Both the position numbers and the translations under genes were made by a program. The notes under the pieces were generated by a model. That model made no database searches and was not told where the DNA came from. It saw only the letters and a list, made by a program, of their open reading frames with translations. 64,000 nt of DNA from Domibacillus indicus (GTDB taxonomy: Bacteria; Bacillota; Bacilli; Bacillales; Domibacillaceae). Below, one piece after another: positions 1 through 8,365 of the stretch; within the stretch, counting starts at the first letter, position 1; every line of letters begins with the position of its first letter. Where the stretch lies: positions 1 through 64,000 of the forward strand of contig NZ_JAMBOO010000013.1 of NCBI RefSeq assembly GCF_023715895.1, given 5' to 3'.

Positions 1-435
1 TTCGAATACCTGGGCAGAATGAAAACCCCAAAGGGGTTCTATGGAGCCAGGAAACTTCGTTTTAAGCTTCACGGATGGCGGAAAATAGGCATTCAGAACA
101 AAGTGGAAGAAATGGCTCACTGCCTGGATGTGCGGATTTCTAGGATCAATCCGCGAAATACCAGCGCCTTGGCGTTCGATGGTTCCGGAAAAGTGAAACG
201 GAACCCGAAAAAAGACCTTGCCGTATTTTCGACCGGCAAAGTCTATCATGCGGATTTGTCCGCTTCTTATAATATCGGAGCCCGCTACTTCATTCGTACT
301 TTTCAAAAATCCACTTCGGAAACGAAATGGTTGTCTCTTCAGGCAAAAGTTCCTGAGCTGGCAATAAGGACATCTCAGACCTTGTCTTCGTTCATTAGTC
401 TCCATCATGCACTCGGGCTTCCGAAGGAAGCTTAA
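1..435 (+). CDS. TnpB-type (IS200/IS605 OrfB) nuclease, C-terminal part
   Basis: The frame is open from base 1, so the gene begins outside the window; the first ATG (19) is internal. The visible 144 residues match the C-terminal part of IS605-group OrfB/TnpB proteins: an NTSALAFDGSGKVKR block followed by YHADLSASYNIGARYF, whose Asp is the last RuvC acidic residue. The zinc-finger cysteines usual in TnpB are absent, as in one subgroup of the family (from memory). TnpB proteins are RNA-guided nucleases encoded by transposons. The 3' end abuts a truncated diguanylate cyclase, suggesting the element landed in that gene. Whether the full protein is intact cannot be judged. Confidence 0.75.
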   Translation, partial: FEYLGRMKTPKGFYGARKLRFKLHGWRKIGIQNKVEEMAHCLDVRISRINPRNTSALAFDGSGKVKRNPKKDLAVFSTGKVYHADLSASYNIGARYFIRTFQKSTSETKWLSLQAKVPELAIRTSQTLSSFISLHHALGLPKEA

Positions 436-490
436 TCCGCTGATGTTGTACCGTATTCAAGATAAGGGATGCTCCATCAAAATCTTTGAT

Positions 491-982
491 TTAGGTGGAG
501 AGGTTCACATGGTCTATATCTAAAGCGATAATTAAAAGCTGCTTCCCTGTTTTTGAAATATCAATAACGGTTTCCTGAATGTACAAGTCGAAGTACCTGC
601 GGTTATAGGTGTCTGTAAGAGGGTCAATCAATGCCAAACAATGTATTTTGTTTAATAATTTTTCATTTTGTATTCTTAAGTATCCAACGAGTAAAAGAAT
701 CGCCCAATTAACAAGGGAACTCCAAAGTAAGATAGCATCATCTTTAAAATCAAGCTGGAGATTCTGTGAAAGTTCTGCTGTATATTTCAACGCGGTATAA
801 AATAGTCCTGTTCCAATGATTATTTTCCAGTTTGGATACGAGAACATGATAAGAATAGACGGTATGAGAAAAACCGACCATATAAATGGATAATGTCTTT
901 CGTGAGAAATAGAAAAATCAATTATAATCGGTAAAATTGTAAACAGCAGAATGACTAACGGATAGATATATTTTCTTTTCAA
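491..982 (-). pseudogene. Diguanylate cyclase (GGDEF), 3'-truncated
   Basis: The N-terminal part has about four hydrophobic segments (roughly residues 5-110), then a GGDEF-domain start: DPLTDTYNRRYF and the metal-binding DIDH of the first conserved strand. It stops a few residues later, so the GG(D/E)EF motif and the rest of the catalytic domain are missing and no cyclic di-GMP synthesis is expected. An upstream ATG at 1012 lies inside a c-di-GMP riboswitch, so I prefer the TTG at 982, which has GGAG nine bases upstream. The break point faces the 3' end of the TnpB gene at 1-435, so insertion of that element is the simplest explanation. Had it been intact, the enzyme would have been controlled by its own product. 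Confidence 0.75.
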
Positions 983-994
983 TGTTATAGTCTC

Positions 995-1072
995 CTTCGG
1001 TAACCCAGCCATCTTAGTAAATACCTTAGATCTGTGGCTTTGCGCCCCTGCCTTTCGGCAGGTTTGCCTTTA
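995..1072 (-). promoter_or_regulatory. Cyclic di-GMP-I (GEMM-I) riboswitch
   Basis: Read on the minus strand, this shows the class I c-di-GMP aptamer signature: AAAGGCAAACC, a hairpin with a GAAA tetraloop, GCGCAAAGCC, then GGCTGGGTTACCGAAG. The 3' edge runs into the GAAGGAG ribosome binding site of the truncated diguanylate cyclase, so ligand binding could control translation by exposing or hiding that site. The ATG inside the aptamer is not a plausible start. Confidence 0.88.
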
Positions 1073-1309
1073 TCGTAGTAGATAATTCACTTTAATATTA
1101 TACATTGTTTTTTGTGTTTAGGAAATTAGTCACAGTTTATGTTGAAGCAATAATATGCGAATGGGTGCTGTTTGCAGCTAAAAAGCAGAATAAAAGCAAA
1201 TGAAGGCCGATAGCGTGGTTTATGAAACAAAAGGAAATCGAGGTTGCATAAAAAAGCCTGAAAGCAGATATTCTCAAGTAGTCAAGCTTAAATCATAGGG
1301 GGTGTATGC

Positions 1310-2030
1310 TTGTTTTCATTATTCCTATTTCAATTAATTTCCCATTGATACATTTCTTTAAGGATCTCCGCAGCAATATCCTGCATACTCTTGCCGTTCT
1401 GTTCTCCTTTTTTTCGCAGCCAGCCTTAATATATACGGACAAAGAAACCGACAGCAATTCCTCCTCCGATTCAATGCTGAGTGCTTCGTATTTCGGAACA
1501 TACCGCACACGCCCTTGTTTAGCCGAACGTATAATAAAGTCGGCTAACTCAACCGAAACACCGTTTAATTGCGCATCTTTCATATGAATGATCCATCGGT
1601 CTTTAACCGTTCCATATACAGATTGGCCACTGGAACCTGCTGATAAAGCAGATCCATTGCTTGATAGGTGAGGGAATAGATAGCCGGAAGATTAAGCACC
1701 GCGTATCCAGGCTTCGTGCTGCGCTTGCCCATTTCAATGGAATAGTCCGGTGTTAAATTATGTGTATAGATCCCTTCCATGTAGCTGAATGTATCGTCAG
1801 ATCCGGGTATGATAAAGCACCAGTCTCCAAATCTTTGCGCATCAGTCCCGCTTCGGGAATGGAGGGAGAAGAAAAGCGCTGGTATACGGCTTCTTTGGCC
1901 TTTTTGTGGTAGTATTGCCGCTATGAGAGCAGGCCTTCCCATGCAGCCCACTGAATTCTTTTAGGTCGCTCTCTTTTAATAAGGAGAATCTTCCGCCCTT
2001 TTAAAGTGAGAAGAAGTCCTTCCTTGTTTT
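1310..2030 (-). pseudogene. HTH/RHH repeat family, decayed copy 1
   Basis: This is a degenerate copy of the protein at 43941-44933. It covers roughly residues 95-320: the end of the second helix-turn-helix, the central domain (DDTFSYMEGIYTHNLTPDYS) and the C-terminal ribbon-helix-helix. Frameshifts near 1590 and 1430 split it into two frames, and the N-terminal helix-turn-helix is gone. Confidence 0.8.
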
Positions 2031-2175
2031 GGATACATTTGGTCAAAGTGTTATTGATTAATAATAGTCATAACTGAAAAGCTTCAGAATAGAATAGATA
2101 CCTCTTACAACTTGGTTTCGTCTCACAGGCCACATGGGTATATGAACTAAATCTGGTTAAGAGGAGTAATGAAAA

Positions 2176-2412
2176 ATGAGCCCTGTACAACCAAGAAAGA
2201 GATATATTATTAAACTTGAACGGAACGGTGAAACAGTCCAAATTGTAGTTATTGCTAAAAACCTTGAGAGTATGTATAAAGAAGTTTACCGATTATACGG
2301 AGATTTTCTTATTGATGAAAAAGGAAATGATACAGGAACCATTTCGTTTGAAGAAATTGCTTTATCTTCTACTGTGAAACAGTCGTTATATATACATACA
2401 AGCAAGCAATAG
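2176..2412 (+). CDS. Hypothetical protein, 78 aa
   Basis: A small, probably cytoplasmic protein with a clear AGAGGAG ribosome binding site ending about ten bases before the ATG and a hairpin terminator just downstream, which together support a real single-gene unit. It begins MSPVQPRKRYIIKLERNGE and looks like mixed alpha/beta with no signal peptide or membrane segment. I do not recognise the family and nothing in the neighbourhood suggests a role. Confidence 0.5.
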   Translation: MSPVQPRKRYIIKLERNGETVQIVVIAKNLESMYKEVYRLYGDFLIDEKGNDTGTISFEEIALSSTVKQSLYIHTSKQ

Positions 2413-2425
2413 ATGTCATGAATAG

Positions 2426-2450
2426 GACTGTCAATAGACGGTCTTTTTTT
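2426..2450 (+). terminator. Rho-independent terminator
   Basis: GACTGTC-aata-GACGGTC stem followed by seven T residues, directly after the 78-residue gene. Confidence 0.7.
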
Positions 2451-2454
2451 ATCT

Positions 2455-2880
2455 CCTTAAGGTTCATAACTTAAAAGCTTTGAACAAAATCTAATTTTGT
2501 GCATATTTATATAACCTTCTGACTTTGCTACTCTTTATAATTTGTAACAAAGTCAAGGTTAAAGCGTGATTATAACTCGTAGCTAAAAATGAGATACTAT
2601 TAACAGCATCATAAGTTATTTCATATATATGCATTCGTCTCTCTATGTTGGTTTTTATTGTTATGTGCTAAATTCAAACATATATTCATCAAAAAATGTA
2701 TTAATATAGTTTGCAATCAATGAGGATTCAGAGTACAAGCCTTTCTGTAGAAAATTTAGTTTAAATACAGATCGCTTAATGACTAAAAAGTTACCGCATA
2801 GCTTGTGAATAAGGTTTTTCACTAATTTAATAAAGAAACAGAAACTAAATAGATCGTTCACTTGAGCTGTAACATGGTTT
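2455..2880. repeat. Non-coding dispersed repeat, copy a (longest)
   Basis: AT-rich and without convincing genes. Shared blocks with copies b (11760-12050), c (19437-19706) and d (32570-32810) include CAAGGTTAAAGC, TATAACTC, TTAACAGCATCATAA, TGCTAAATTCAAA, TTTCTGTAGAAA and TTTTTCACTAATTTAATAAAG, always in the same order and on the same strand. This copy spans the blocks seen separately in the others. Function unknown. Confidence 0.65.
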
Positions 2881-2959
2881 TTTTATCTCTCTTAAATCGC
2901 TATGTAATTATGAAGTTTTTAATGTTTTTTTTTAACATTCATAGTAAAATCATTACAAA

Positions 2960-3044
2960 TAGTTAAAGGCAAACTATTCGAAAGAGTAGGACGCAAAGCT
3001 ACGGGTCTAAAGCTTTTAGAGCCATGATAGCCGGGCTATAGAAA
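2960..3044 (+). promoter_or_regulatory. Cyclic di-GMP-I (GEMM-I) riboswitch
   Basis: Clear class I aptamer: AAAGGCAAAC, a hairpin closed by a GAAA loop, GACGCAAAGCTACGGGTCTAA, then ATGATAGCCGGGCTATAG. It lies immediately upstream of a 48-residue open frame (3062-3208), whose GGAAGG ribosome binding site starts just after the aptamer, so translational control is plausible. It is a different sequence from the riboswitch at 995-1072. Confidence 0.92.
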
Positions 3045-3061
3045 TGGAAGGCTACACCGCC

Positions 3062-3208
3062 ATGAGTGATAAAGAAAGGCCAATTTTTAAGCAAGAGCTC
3101 ACTCGCTTATATGGTGAGTGTGAACGCTGTGAAGATCCTAAGATAAAAAAAGAAATCGTTAAAGACATTACCCTTTTAAAAGAGGCTGTTCAGTTGCTTT
3201 CATACTAA
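3062..3208 (+). CDS. Small protein (48 aa) downstream of c-di-GMP riboswitch
   Basis: Reads MSDKERPIFKQELTRLYGE and continues as a charged, probably alpha-helical protein with two closely spaced cysteines (CERCED) in the middle. I chose the ATG at 3062 because GGAAGG lies about ten bases upstream; an in-frame ATG at 3044 overlaps the riboswitch end. No family recognised. Its place directly behind a c-di-GMP aptamer suggests an output of that signal, possibly acting together with the MEDS-domain protein at 3508, although an integrase remnant now lies between them. Confidence 0.5.
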   Translation: MSDKERPIFKQELTRLYGECERCEDPKIKKEIVKDITLLKEAVQLLSY

Positions 3209-3224
3209 ACAAAACGGAATTTGT

Positions 3225-3451
3225 TTTAATAAAAAGCTTCCATAATAATTCCCTTTTCGTAAGGGTAAAGGTTCAATCGGACGAGAAACAGCCTGGAGGA
3301 CCGTTAATGGTATTGCACGAGATTCGGATTCAGGCAGCAATTGGAACGTATGCATGCGCGAGATGTACTGATACTGCAGCAAATCTTTGGCCATTCAGCC
3401 CCATCGGTTACTCTCCGGTATATGGGGATTAATGATGATATGGTTGATTAA
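3225..3451 (+). pseudogene. Tyrosine integrase, C-terminal remnant
   Basis: Two frames hold pieces of a phage-type integrase C-terminus. The first resembles the ISREQAYR(I/V)LN segment (here IGRETAWRTVNGIAR). The second reads VLILQQIFGHSAPSVTLRYM and GINDDMVD then stop, which carries the conserved Gly-His and the catalytic Tyr. The intervening HTLRKTFG segment is broken by frameshifts and there is no N-terminus, so this is a scar of an old integrative element. Confidence 0.65.
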
Positions 3452-3507
3452 GCTCCAGAATAGTTCTTTCTGTAAGTAAAAATACATAAAGTCTGTGGGG
3501 GGTAATT

Positions 3508-4056
3508 TTGATAGAAAAATCATCACAGTTAAAAAGCAGTTTGCAAACTGCCCAAGGTCATATTTTTTATACATTTCAAGACCTGGACAAATATATAGAT
3601 AATGTTGTTGAATACACAGTTTCAGGCATTAAGCAGGGGAGCCATATTTTGTTGATTGAAAATACAAAATTGCTTCCGGCCATCCAGCAAAAGCTAAAGG
3701 CTGTTCTAAATAAAGAGCAGTTATCCAACGTACATTTTAAAAATAACTTTGATTTCTATTTTTCAAAAGGAACATTTAATCCTGTAATTGTGTTCAATCA
3801 TTGTGTTCAATTTTTAGAGTCTTATATCGATAATAACATCTCCATTCGAACGTGGGGCCATATAGAATGGGGCAGCATGCAGGATGCTCAACGTGAAATA
3901 GTCCAATACGAAAATAATAGAAATGAATTAATAACTTTAAAAAACCTTACTTCTGTCTGTGCATATAATGCAGACCGGATGCCAGAAGAATTTAAAAAGG
4001 CCTTGCTGCTATGTCACGGATTTTTTATGACCGATGATGAATTGGTGAAGCTTTAA
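3508..4056 (+). CDS. MEDS-domain protein
   Basis: A 182-residue cytoplasmic protein resembling the MEDS sensory domain (named from methanogen/methylotroph DcmR). Landmarks are HIFYTFQDLDKYIDNVVEYT near the N-terminus, GSHILLIEN around residue 50, then RTWGHIEWG and a closing helix. MEDS domains occur alone or attached to kinases and regulators and are thought to sense small ligands or anti-sigma-type signals. The start is a TTG preceded by GGGGGGT. It stands alone now; the upstream c-di-GMP riboswitch and small gene may once have been co-transcribed. No partner is visible, so the role is open. Confidence 0.65.
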   Translation: MIEKSSQLKSSLQTAQGHIFYTFQDLDKYIDNVVEYTVSGIKQGSHILLIENTKLLPAIQQKLKAVLNKEQLSNVHFKNNFDFYFSKGTFNPVIVFNHCVQFLESYIDNNISIRTWGHIEWGSMQDAQREIVQYENNRNELITLKNLTSVCAYNADRMPEEFKKALLLCHGFFMTDDELVKL

Positions 4057-4111
4057 AAAAGAGCAGCATACATTACTTTGTTTTTCTTCAGTGTAAATAT
4101 GGCTAAAGAAA

Positions 4112-4264
4112 GACTAGAAAAAGCAGCCCTTGATGATCTCCCCACGGATCCTCTACAGGTTTTAGCTTTCCTTCTTGGACATAAGCATGGACCGTAGAAA
4201 CAGAACGGCCAATCAGCTTTATGACTTCCTTTGTTGAATAATATTTCTGCTGGTTTGTTTGCAT
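4112..4264 (-). pseudogene. HTH/RHH repeat family, copy 2 (N-terminal fragment)
   Basis: Minus-strand reading from an ATG at 4264 gives about 48 residues of the family N-terminus (MQTNQQKYYSTKEV, then GRSVSTVHAYVQEGKLKPVE), i.e. only the first MerR/excisionase-type helix-turn-helix. The homology stops abruptly near 4112. Confidence 0.8.
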
Positions 4265-4511
4265 GGATTTTATCCATCCTTTAATAAAATATCTATGTAT
4301 GTATCCTTACACGATTCCGTGTGTTGTGGGTATAGCAGGGTTCATATTATTACTGTTCCGCATCAATATCCTAGCCCCTATGACGAAATATTTTTTCAGT
4401 CAGGCTGCCCGCCTGGCTGTTTTTTTATGTTTTGCGAACTTCCACACAGATTTACACAAACACCATCCATCTACTTCACTGATCATTTCCGGTATTCCTT
4501 CCGTATGAGCA
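4265..4511. other. Segment with partial duplicate near 46.3-47.0 kb
   Basis: No gene supported. The stretch around 4335-4430 (GGTTCATAT, then CAGTCAGGCTGCCCGCCTGGCTG and a T-run) resembles 46300-46400, and CACTGATCATTTCC near 4475 recurs at 46983. The CAGGCTGCCCGCCTG plus T-run can fold as a terminator. Confidence 0.4.
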
Positions 4512-5403
4512 AACGAAAATTACAACGGCAGTAAAAGGCATTGAATTTGAGACAATCGGAAAAGTAGAGCTTGAAAAAGGATGGAAAGAGCTGTTTTCTC
4601 ACCAAAAAGAGGATGAAGAAGAAAAAACGGCTTCAAATAATGTGCTGCCAAGCGTTTCTAAAGATGAAAATGTAACAGCAGTCCTAAACAGCAAAGAAGG
4701 AAAGACAAGCCCTCCCAAGCCGTTTACAGAAGGCGGTCTAATCAATCTCATGAAAACGGCAGGAAAAATGGTCGATGACGAAGCGGATAGTGAGATTTTA
4801 AAAGAGGTAGAGGGGATCGGCACTGAAGCAACTCGCTCTGGAATTATCGAAACGGTTAAAAAGAACGGCTATCTGGACGTTAAGAAAAACATTATATTCA
4901 GTACAAAAAAAGCCGAAATTTTATGTGAAGCGATTAAAGGGACTTTGTTATCCAGTCCTTCTATGACGGCAAAATGGGAATCCTATTTAAGAAAGATCGG
5001 GGAAGGCTCTGGTTCATCCGAAACATTTATCCAGAACATTAAAAAATTCGTACAGAATTTGATTGAAACAATGCCCGGCAAAATGGATGGCTCGACTATT
5101 CAAAAGGCTGTGGAACAGCAGCAAACATAATCTAGTTATGGTGTATGTCCGGTTTGTAAAAAAGGGCGTATGGTAGATCGAAAAACGCTTATTGGCTGCT
5201 CCGAATATTCAAATGGCTGTACTTTTTCTATCGGAAAAACCATTGCTTCCAAGAAATTAACGGATAAAAACATTAAAGGCTTGCTAGAAAAAGGGATAAC
5301 ACCCGTTATAAAAGGCTTTAAATCATCTAAAACAAAGAAATCATTTGAAGCAAAATTGAAAATCGAGGATAAGAAAATCGGGTTTGCTTTTAGCAACAAA
5401 TAA
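4512..5403 (+). pseudogene. topB: DNA topoisomerase III, C-terminal remnant
   Basis: About 297 codons of a type IA topoisomerase C-terminal half without the N-terminal Toprim and catalytic-tyrosine region. Recognisable parts are KPFTEGGLINLMKTAGKM, GIGTEATRSGIIETVKK and a C-terminal zinc-ribbon-like YGVCPVCKKGRM segment. An in-frame TAA at 5128-5130 separates the main part from the cysteine-containing tail, which then stays open to 5403 in the same frame. Such topoisomerases relax negatively supercoiled DNA and are common on plasmids and integrative elements. With the catalytic part missing this is dead. Pieces of a related gene lie at 63655-63795. Confidence 0.8.
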
Positions 5404-5404
5404 A

Positions 5405-5436
5405 AAGATGTGCGGCTCATGGCTGCACTTCTTTTT
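5405..5436 (+). terminator. Rho-independent terminator after topB remnant
   Basis: AAGATGTGCGGCTCATGGCTGCACTTCTTTTT: imperfect stem ending in a T-run. Confidence 0.55.
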
Positions 5437-5502
5437 GTGTTGACGTTTACAAATATTCCAGTTAGTGTATAGTTTGGAAAAAGCTCTAAAGGGGGCTTAA
5501 CT

Positions 5503-5571
5503 ATGATTGACACGATATTATTATATCTTACTGGACTTGTCTTTTTGTTCTTTATTGCGCTTTGGAACTGA
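5503..5571 (+). CDS. Small hydrophobic peptide, 22 aa
   Basis: Reads MIDTILLYLTGLVFLFFIALWN, almost entirely one membrane segment. It has an AAAGGGGG ribosome binding site and a possible promoter upstream (TTTACA, 16 bases, TATAGT, about 5450-5475). Its length and composition resemble short membrane toxins or membrane micro-proteins, but no antisense RNA partner was identified. The stop codon overlaps a palindrome (5571-5582) that recurs at 6248-6259. Could be spurious. Confidence 0.35.
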   Translation: MIDTILLYLTGLVFLFFIALWN

Positions 5572-5623
5572 CTACATGTAGTTAGTTGACTACAAAAGGT
5601 CAGGGCTACAATTCCTCAGCTTT

Positions 5624-6016
5624 TTATATGATATCTGCAAATGGTTTGTTATTTAATATGCCAAATTCAACTTTGTCAGGAAAAAGATCAATGCCTTGTA
5701 GCTTCATTATCATGGATTTTTCAGCCCATCCACGCAAACTTTCTGGTAAACGATATGCTACAGAATATCCGCTCAACGCCTTGATATTCGCTATGATCTC
5801 TCTTTTATCACCTAATTGACCACCTAAAAATCCTACAGAAAGAACTTCATGAATAGCACCTTGTTCTTCAATGTTGGATAGCACGGGCAGTTCAAGCATT
5901 TTATGTTTTTCAGTATCTTTATAAATTTTGGCACCAGCTTTATTTATGATGAAATCTGACAATATCATTCCTTCTTTCAACTCTTTCAATTTGTACATCT
6001 CAGTTAATTCTATCAT
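5624..6016 (-). CDS. Hypothetical protein, 130 aa
   Basis: Begins MIELTEMYKLKELKEGMILS. The LKEGMILSDFIINKAGAKIY stretch loosely resembles the start of domains fused to HD-GYP proteins, but the rest does not, and I assign no function. No clear ribosome binding site precedes the first ATG; a second in-frame ATG lies six codons in. The gene is the only one between two copies of an ACTACATGTAGT palindrome (5571 and 6248), which suggests it may be a small discrete unit. Confidence 0.4.
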   Translation of the reverse strand: MIELTEMYKLKELKEGMILSDFIINKAGAKIYKDTEKHKMLELPVLSNIEEQGAIHEVLSVGFLGGQLGDKREIIANIKALSGYSVAYRLPESLRGWAEKSMIMKLQGIDLFPDKVEFGILNNKPFADII

Positions 6017-6094
6017 TTCATGGCAATTAAAGCACCCTCACAAACACTAGAAGGCTTTTTTAAGCCTTTCAAACCTTTTTATTTTTATGTCCTA

Positions 6095-6514
6095 GTAAAA
6101 TCCCTGCGCTACTCCTTTAACTGACCGGTCGCCAAACTAACCAATTAAAGGAGTTCTGAAATCAGGTATTGCCAAATAGGGTAATTCAATGTCAACACAT
6201 TAATTACCATTAAATAAAAATTTTGTAAAAAAAGGTATGATCCATCGACTACATGTAGTCGATAAAAACCTTGATTTATCAAGGTTTTTGCAATTTTTTC
6301 TTTCTGGATTATTTCATGCTGCCCTTTTTCTAGTAATGGTTTTGGGTCTCTTCTTTCAGATCGTGGTAAAATAAAAACAGGTAAGAAGGCGGCTACCTCC
6401 TTACCTGTTGCAGATGCTATCTGCTGCTATACTGCTTACGTCGCTTCGAGGATTTTTTTCCTCTCTTCATTATGTTACATAAAACCCTTGGGCTACTCCT
6501 TTAATTGACAGGTC
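6095..6514. repeat. Short direct repeats, palindrome and hairpins
   Basis: Gene-free. (1) A 35-base motif built on GCTACTCCTTTAAYTGACMGGTC occurs at 6095-6130 and 6478-6514 in direct orientation. In the first copy ACTCCTTTAA pairs with TTAAAGGAGT about 30 bases later. (2) A perfect 20-bp palindrome, ATCGACTACATGTAGTCGAT, lies at 6244-6263, followed at 6264-6289 by a bidirectional terminator-like hairpin (AAAACCTTGATTTATCAAGG). (3) A long hairpin (ACAGGTAAG...CTTACCTGT) lies at 6376-6409. Confidence 0.6.
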
Positions 6515-6604
6515 CTCAATGAATGGGCTAATAAACCTTGCAATTAATTGCCGCTATTTTAGTGACTGGCTTTTCTATGTGGAATGAACTAACTATACAA
6601 AAAT

Positions 6605-6965
6605 GGTTCTTTAATTGATTCTATGCTGAGTGCCTCATATTCCGAAACATACCGCACACGCCCTTGTTTGGCCGAACATTTTATAAAATCGGCTAACTCA
6701 ACCGAAACACCATTTAACCGGGCATCTTTCATATGAATCATCCAATAGTCATTCAGCCGCTCCATATACAAGTTGGCCACCGGAACTTGCTGATAAAGCA
6801 TATCCATCGTTTAGTAGGTAAGGGAATAGACTGCCGGCAGATTGAGCGCCGCATATCCTGGCTTGATGCTGCGCTTGCCCATTTCAATGGAATAGTCAGG
6901 TGTTAAACTATGTATATAGATCCCTTCCATGTAGCTGAATGTATCGTCGGTTCCCAGGACCATAA
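6605..6965 (-). pseudogene. HTH/RHH repeat family, copy 3 (central fragment)
   Basis: Minus-strand text matches about residues 165-290 of the intact copy (VANLYMERL, IHMKDARLNGVSVELADFIK, GRVRYVSEYEALSIES). A stop near 6812 interrupts it and both ends are lost. Confidence 0.8.
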
Positions 6966-7257
6966 ATTTGTTCTTTAACAATTTTCGTCTACTCTTTTTA
7001 AATACCCTAATTCCTCCAACTTTCCTTTCTCTTCAATTGATTCGTCTTTGCGCCATAACAACTTAGCCATGCCTTTTTCGATTGAATCAAATGTATAAGT
7101 TTACTATATTACCAGTTCGCCGAACTCACTTGTTGCCGAATAACTTGTTCATAAAATTTTTATATTAGCGTTTACATTTTGAATGATTCAGTTTGTATAA
7201 ATAATTCATAAAACCATACTTAATACCCCGAATCGTAGTTTAACTCATGGCGTTATA
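6966..7257. other. AT-rich gap, nothing recognised
   Basis: About 290 bases between the repeat fragment and the end of nagR. I see no open frame with a ribosome binding site and no clear terminator. Confidence 0.4.
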
Positions 7258-7983
7258 TTAATAAGTCTGTTTAATCATAAATTTAGTTCGGTCTCCCCTA
7301 GTAATAATTTGAGCATATTCAATAATATTATTTTTTTTATCAAAGGTTTTCGATTCTGATAAAAAAGCAGGGGAATTTAATGGAACATTTAAATAATTAC
7401 TTACTGCTTCGTCAGTTAAGGTGAGTTCTATAGATTCGATACCTTCTGAAATATCCACATTATATTTAGTGTTCAATAATTCAAATAGTGATCCTGATCC
7501 TGTGCATTCTTCTTTAGAAAGACCGGGGGCAATTTTCCAAGGTATATAAGAAGTGTGGTATTGAAGAGGTTCTTTTTCTGCAAAACGAATTCTGACAAGT
7601 TTAATAACAGGATCATTTTCTTCAATGTTTAAAATATGGGCAATAGCTTCATCCGCAGGAATCAATTCAAATTCGATTACTTTAGACTCCGCATTTCTGC
7701 CTTTCATCTGTTCAGAAAAACTTTGTATTTTCTGTGTAATGGGCGTTTGAATTTTTTCGGAAGAAACAAAGGTACCCTTTCCCTGGATTTTCTTCACAAA
7801 CCCTTCTAACTCCAACTGCTGAAGTGCTAAACGGACGGTTGTCCTGCTGACATTATATTTTTCACAGAATTCTATCTCAGTCGGCAATTGGTCATCTGCT
7901 TTGTATTTACCTGTTTTGATTAACTCAATGATTTTAAGTTTGATAACGGTGTACAGAGCTATACGCTCTTTGTTTTCTACCAT
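7258..7983 (-). CDS. nagR: GntR-family repressor, NagR/YvoA-like
   Basis: A 241-residue cytoplasmic regulator. Residues about 10-75 form the winged helix-turn-helix of GntR proteins ([20 protein letters not shown], then GKGTFV). Residues about 95-235 form the UTRA ligand-binding domain of the HutC subfamily ([20 protein letters not shown]). I chose the ATG at 7983, preceded by AAGGAGGCACATCT, instead of an upstream frame start at 8043. It is divergent from nagB and the PTS gene; in Bacillus the orthologue senses glucosamine-6-phosphate or GlcNAc-6-phosphate and represses exactly these genes. A TTTGTTGTAACAAA site overlaps the nagB promoter. No nagA is in the window. Confidence 0.85.
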   Translation of the reverse strand: MVENKERIALYTVIKLKIIELIKTGKYKADDQLPTEIEFCEKYNVSRTTVRLALQQLELEGFVKKIQGKGTFVSSEKIQTPITQKIQSFSEQMKGRNAESKVIEFELIPADEAIAHILNIEENDPVIKLVRIRFAEKEPLQYHTSYIPWKIAPGLSKEECTGSGSLFELLNTKYNVDISEGIESIELTLTDEAVSNYLNVPLNSPAFLSESKTFDKKNNIIEYAQIITRGDRTKFMIKQTY

Positions 7984-8049
7984 AGATGTGCCTCCTTTTA
8001 ATAGAAATGAATAAACTCCTTTTGCCATCTTTTTAATTATCATACCTTA

Positions 8050-8185
8050 TTTGTTATAACATCTCCATGATTAACAATAACAATTCCTTTTAAATCCTTG
8101 TGGAAACATAGATTTTAACAATAAATAATTTAAAAATATAGAATTGACAACAAATACAACCAATGTTAGATTTGTTGTAACAAAT
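8050..8185 (+). promoter_or_regulatory. nagB promoter and candidate NagR operators
   Basis: TTGACA (8144-8149), 17 bases, TAGATT (8167-8172) is a good sigma-A promoter. A near-palindrome TTTGTTGTAACAAA (8171-8184) overlaps the -10 region, and a related TTTGTTATAACA lies at 8050-8061 next to nagR. These are candidate repressor sites serving both divergent genes. Confidence 0.5.
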
Positions 8186-8365
8186 AATATTATATAAATA
8201 CAAATTTATATATGTTACTACAATTTTTTATATGTATTTTTTTGTTTACCGGCTTAAGCTGGCTCTCAATTATTGCTGATCGCAACCGGAGGTGATGCGA
8301 ACAAATTTCTGAATATTCCTATTTAAAGTTGTAACTTATTTAACTAGTAATGGAGGCTTTAGAGA

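Noticed and set aside
4259-4534. Overlapping plus-strand frames of 81-91 codons
   Set aside because: No ribosome binding site; they start inside the antisense of an HTH/RHH fragment and end across a terminator-like hairpin. They read as chance frames.
5128-5403. Programmed readthrough of the in-frame TAA in the topoisomerase III frame
   Set aside because: The gene lacks its catalytic N-terminal half, so the stop is better explained as decay.
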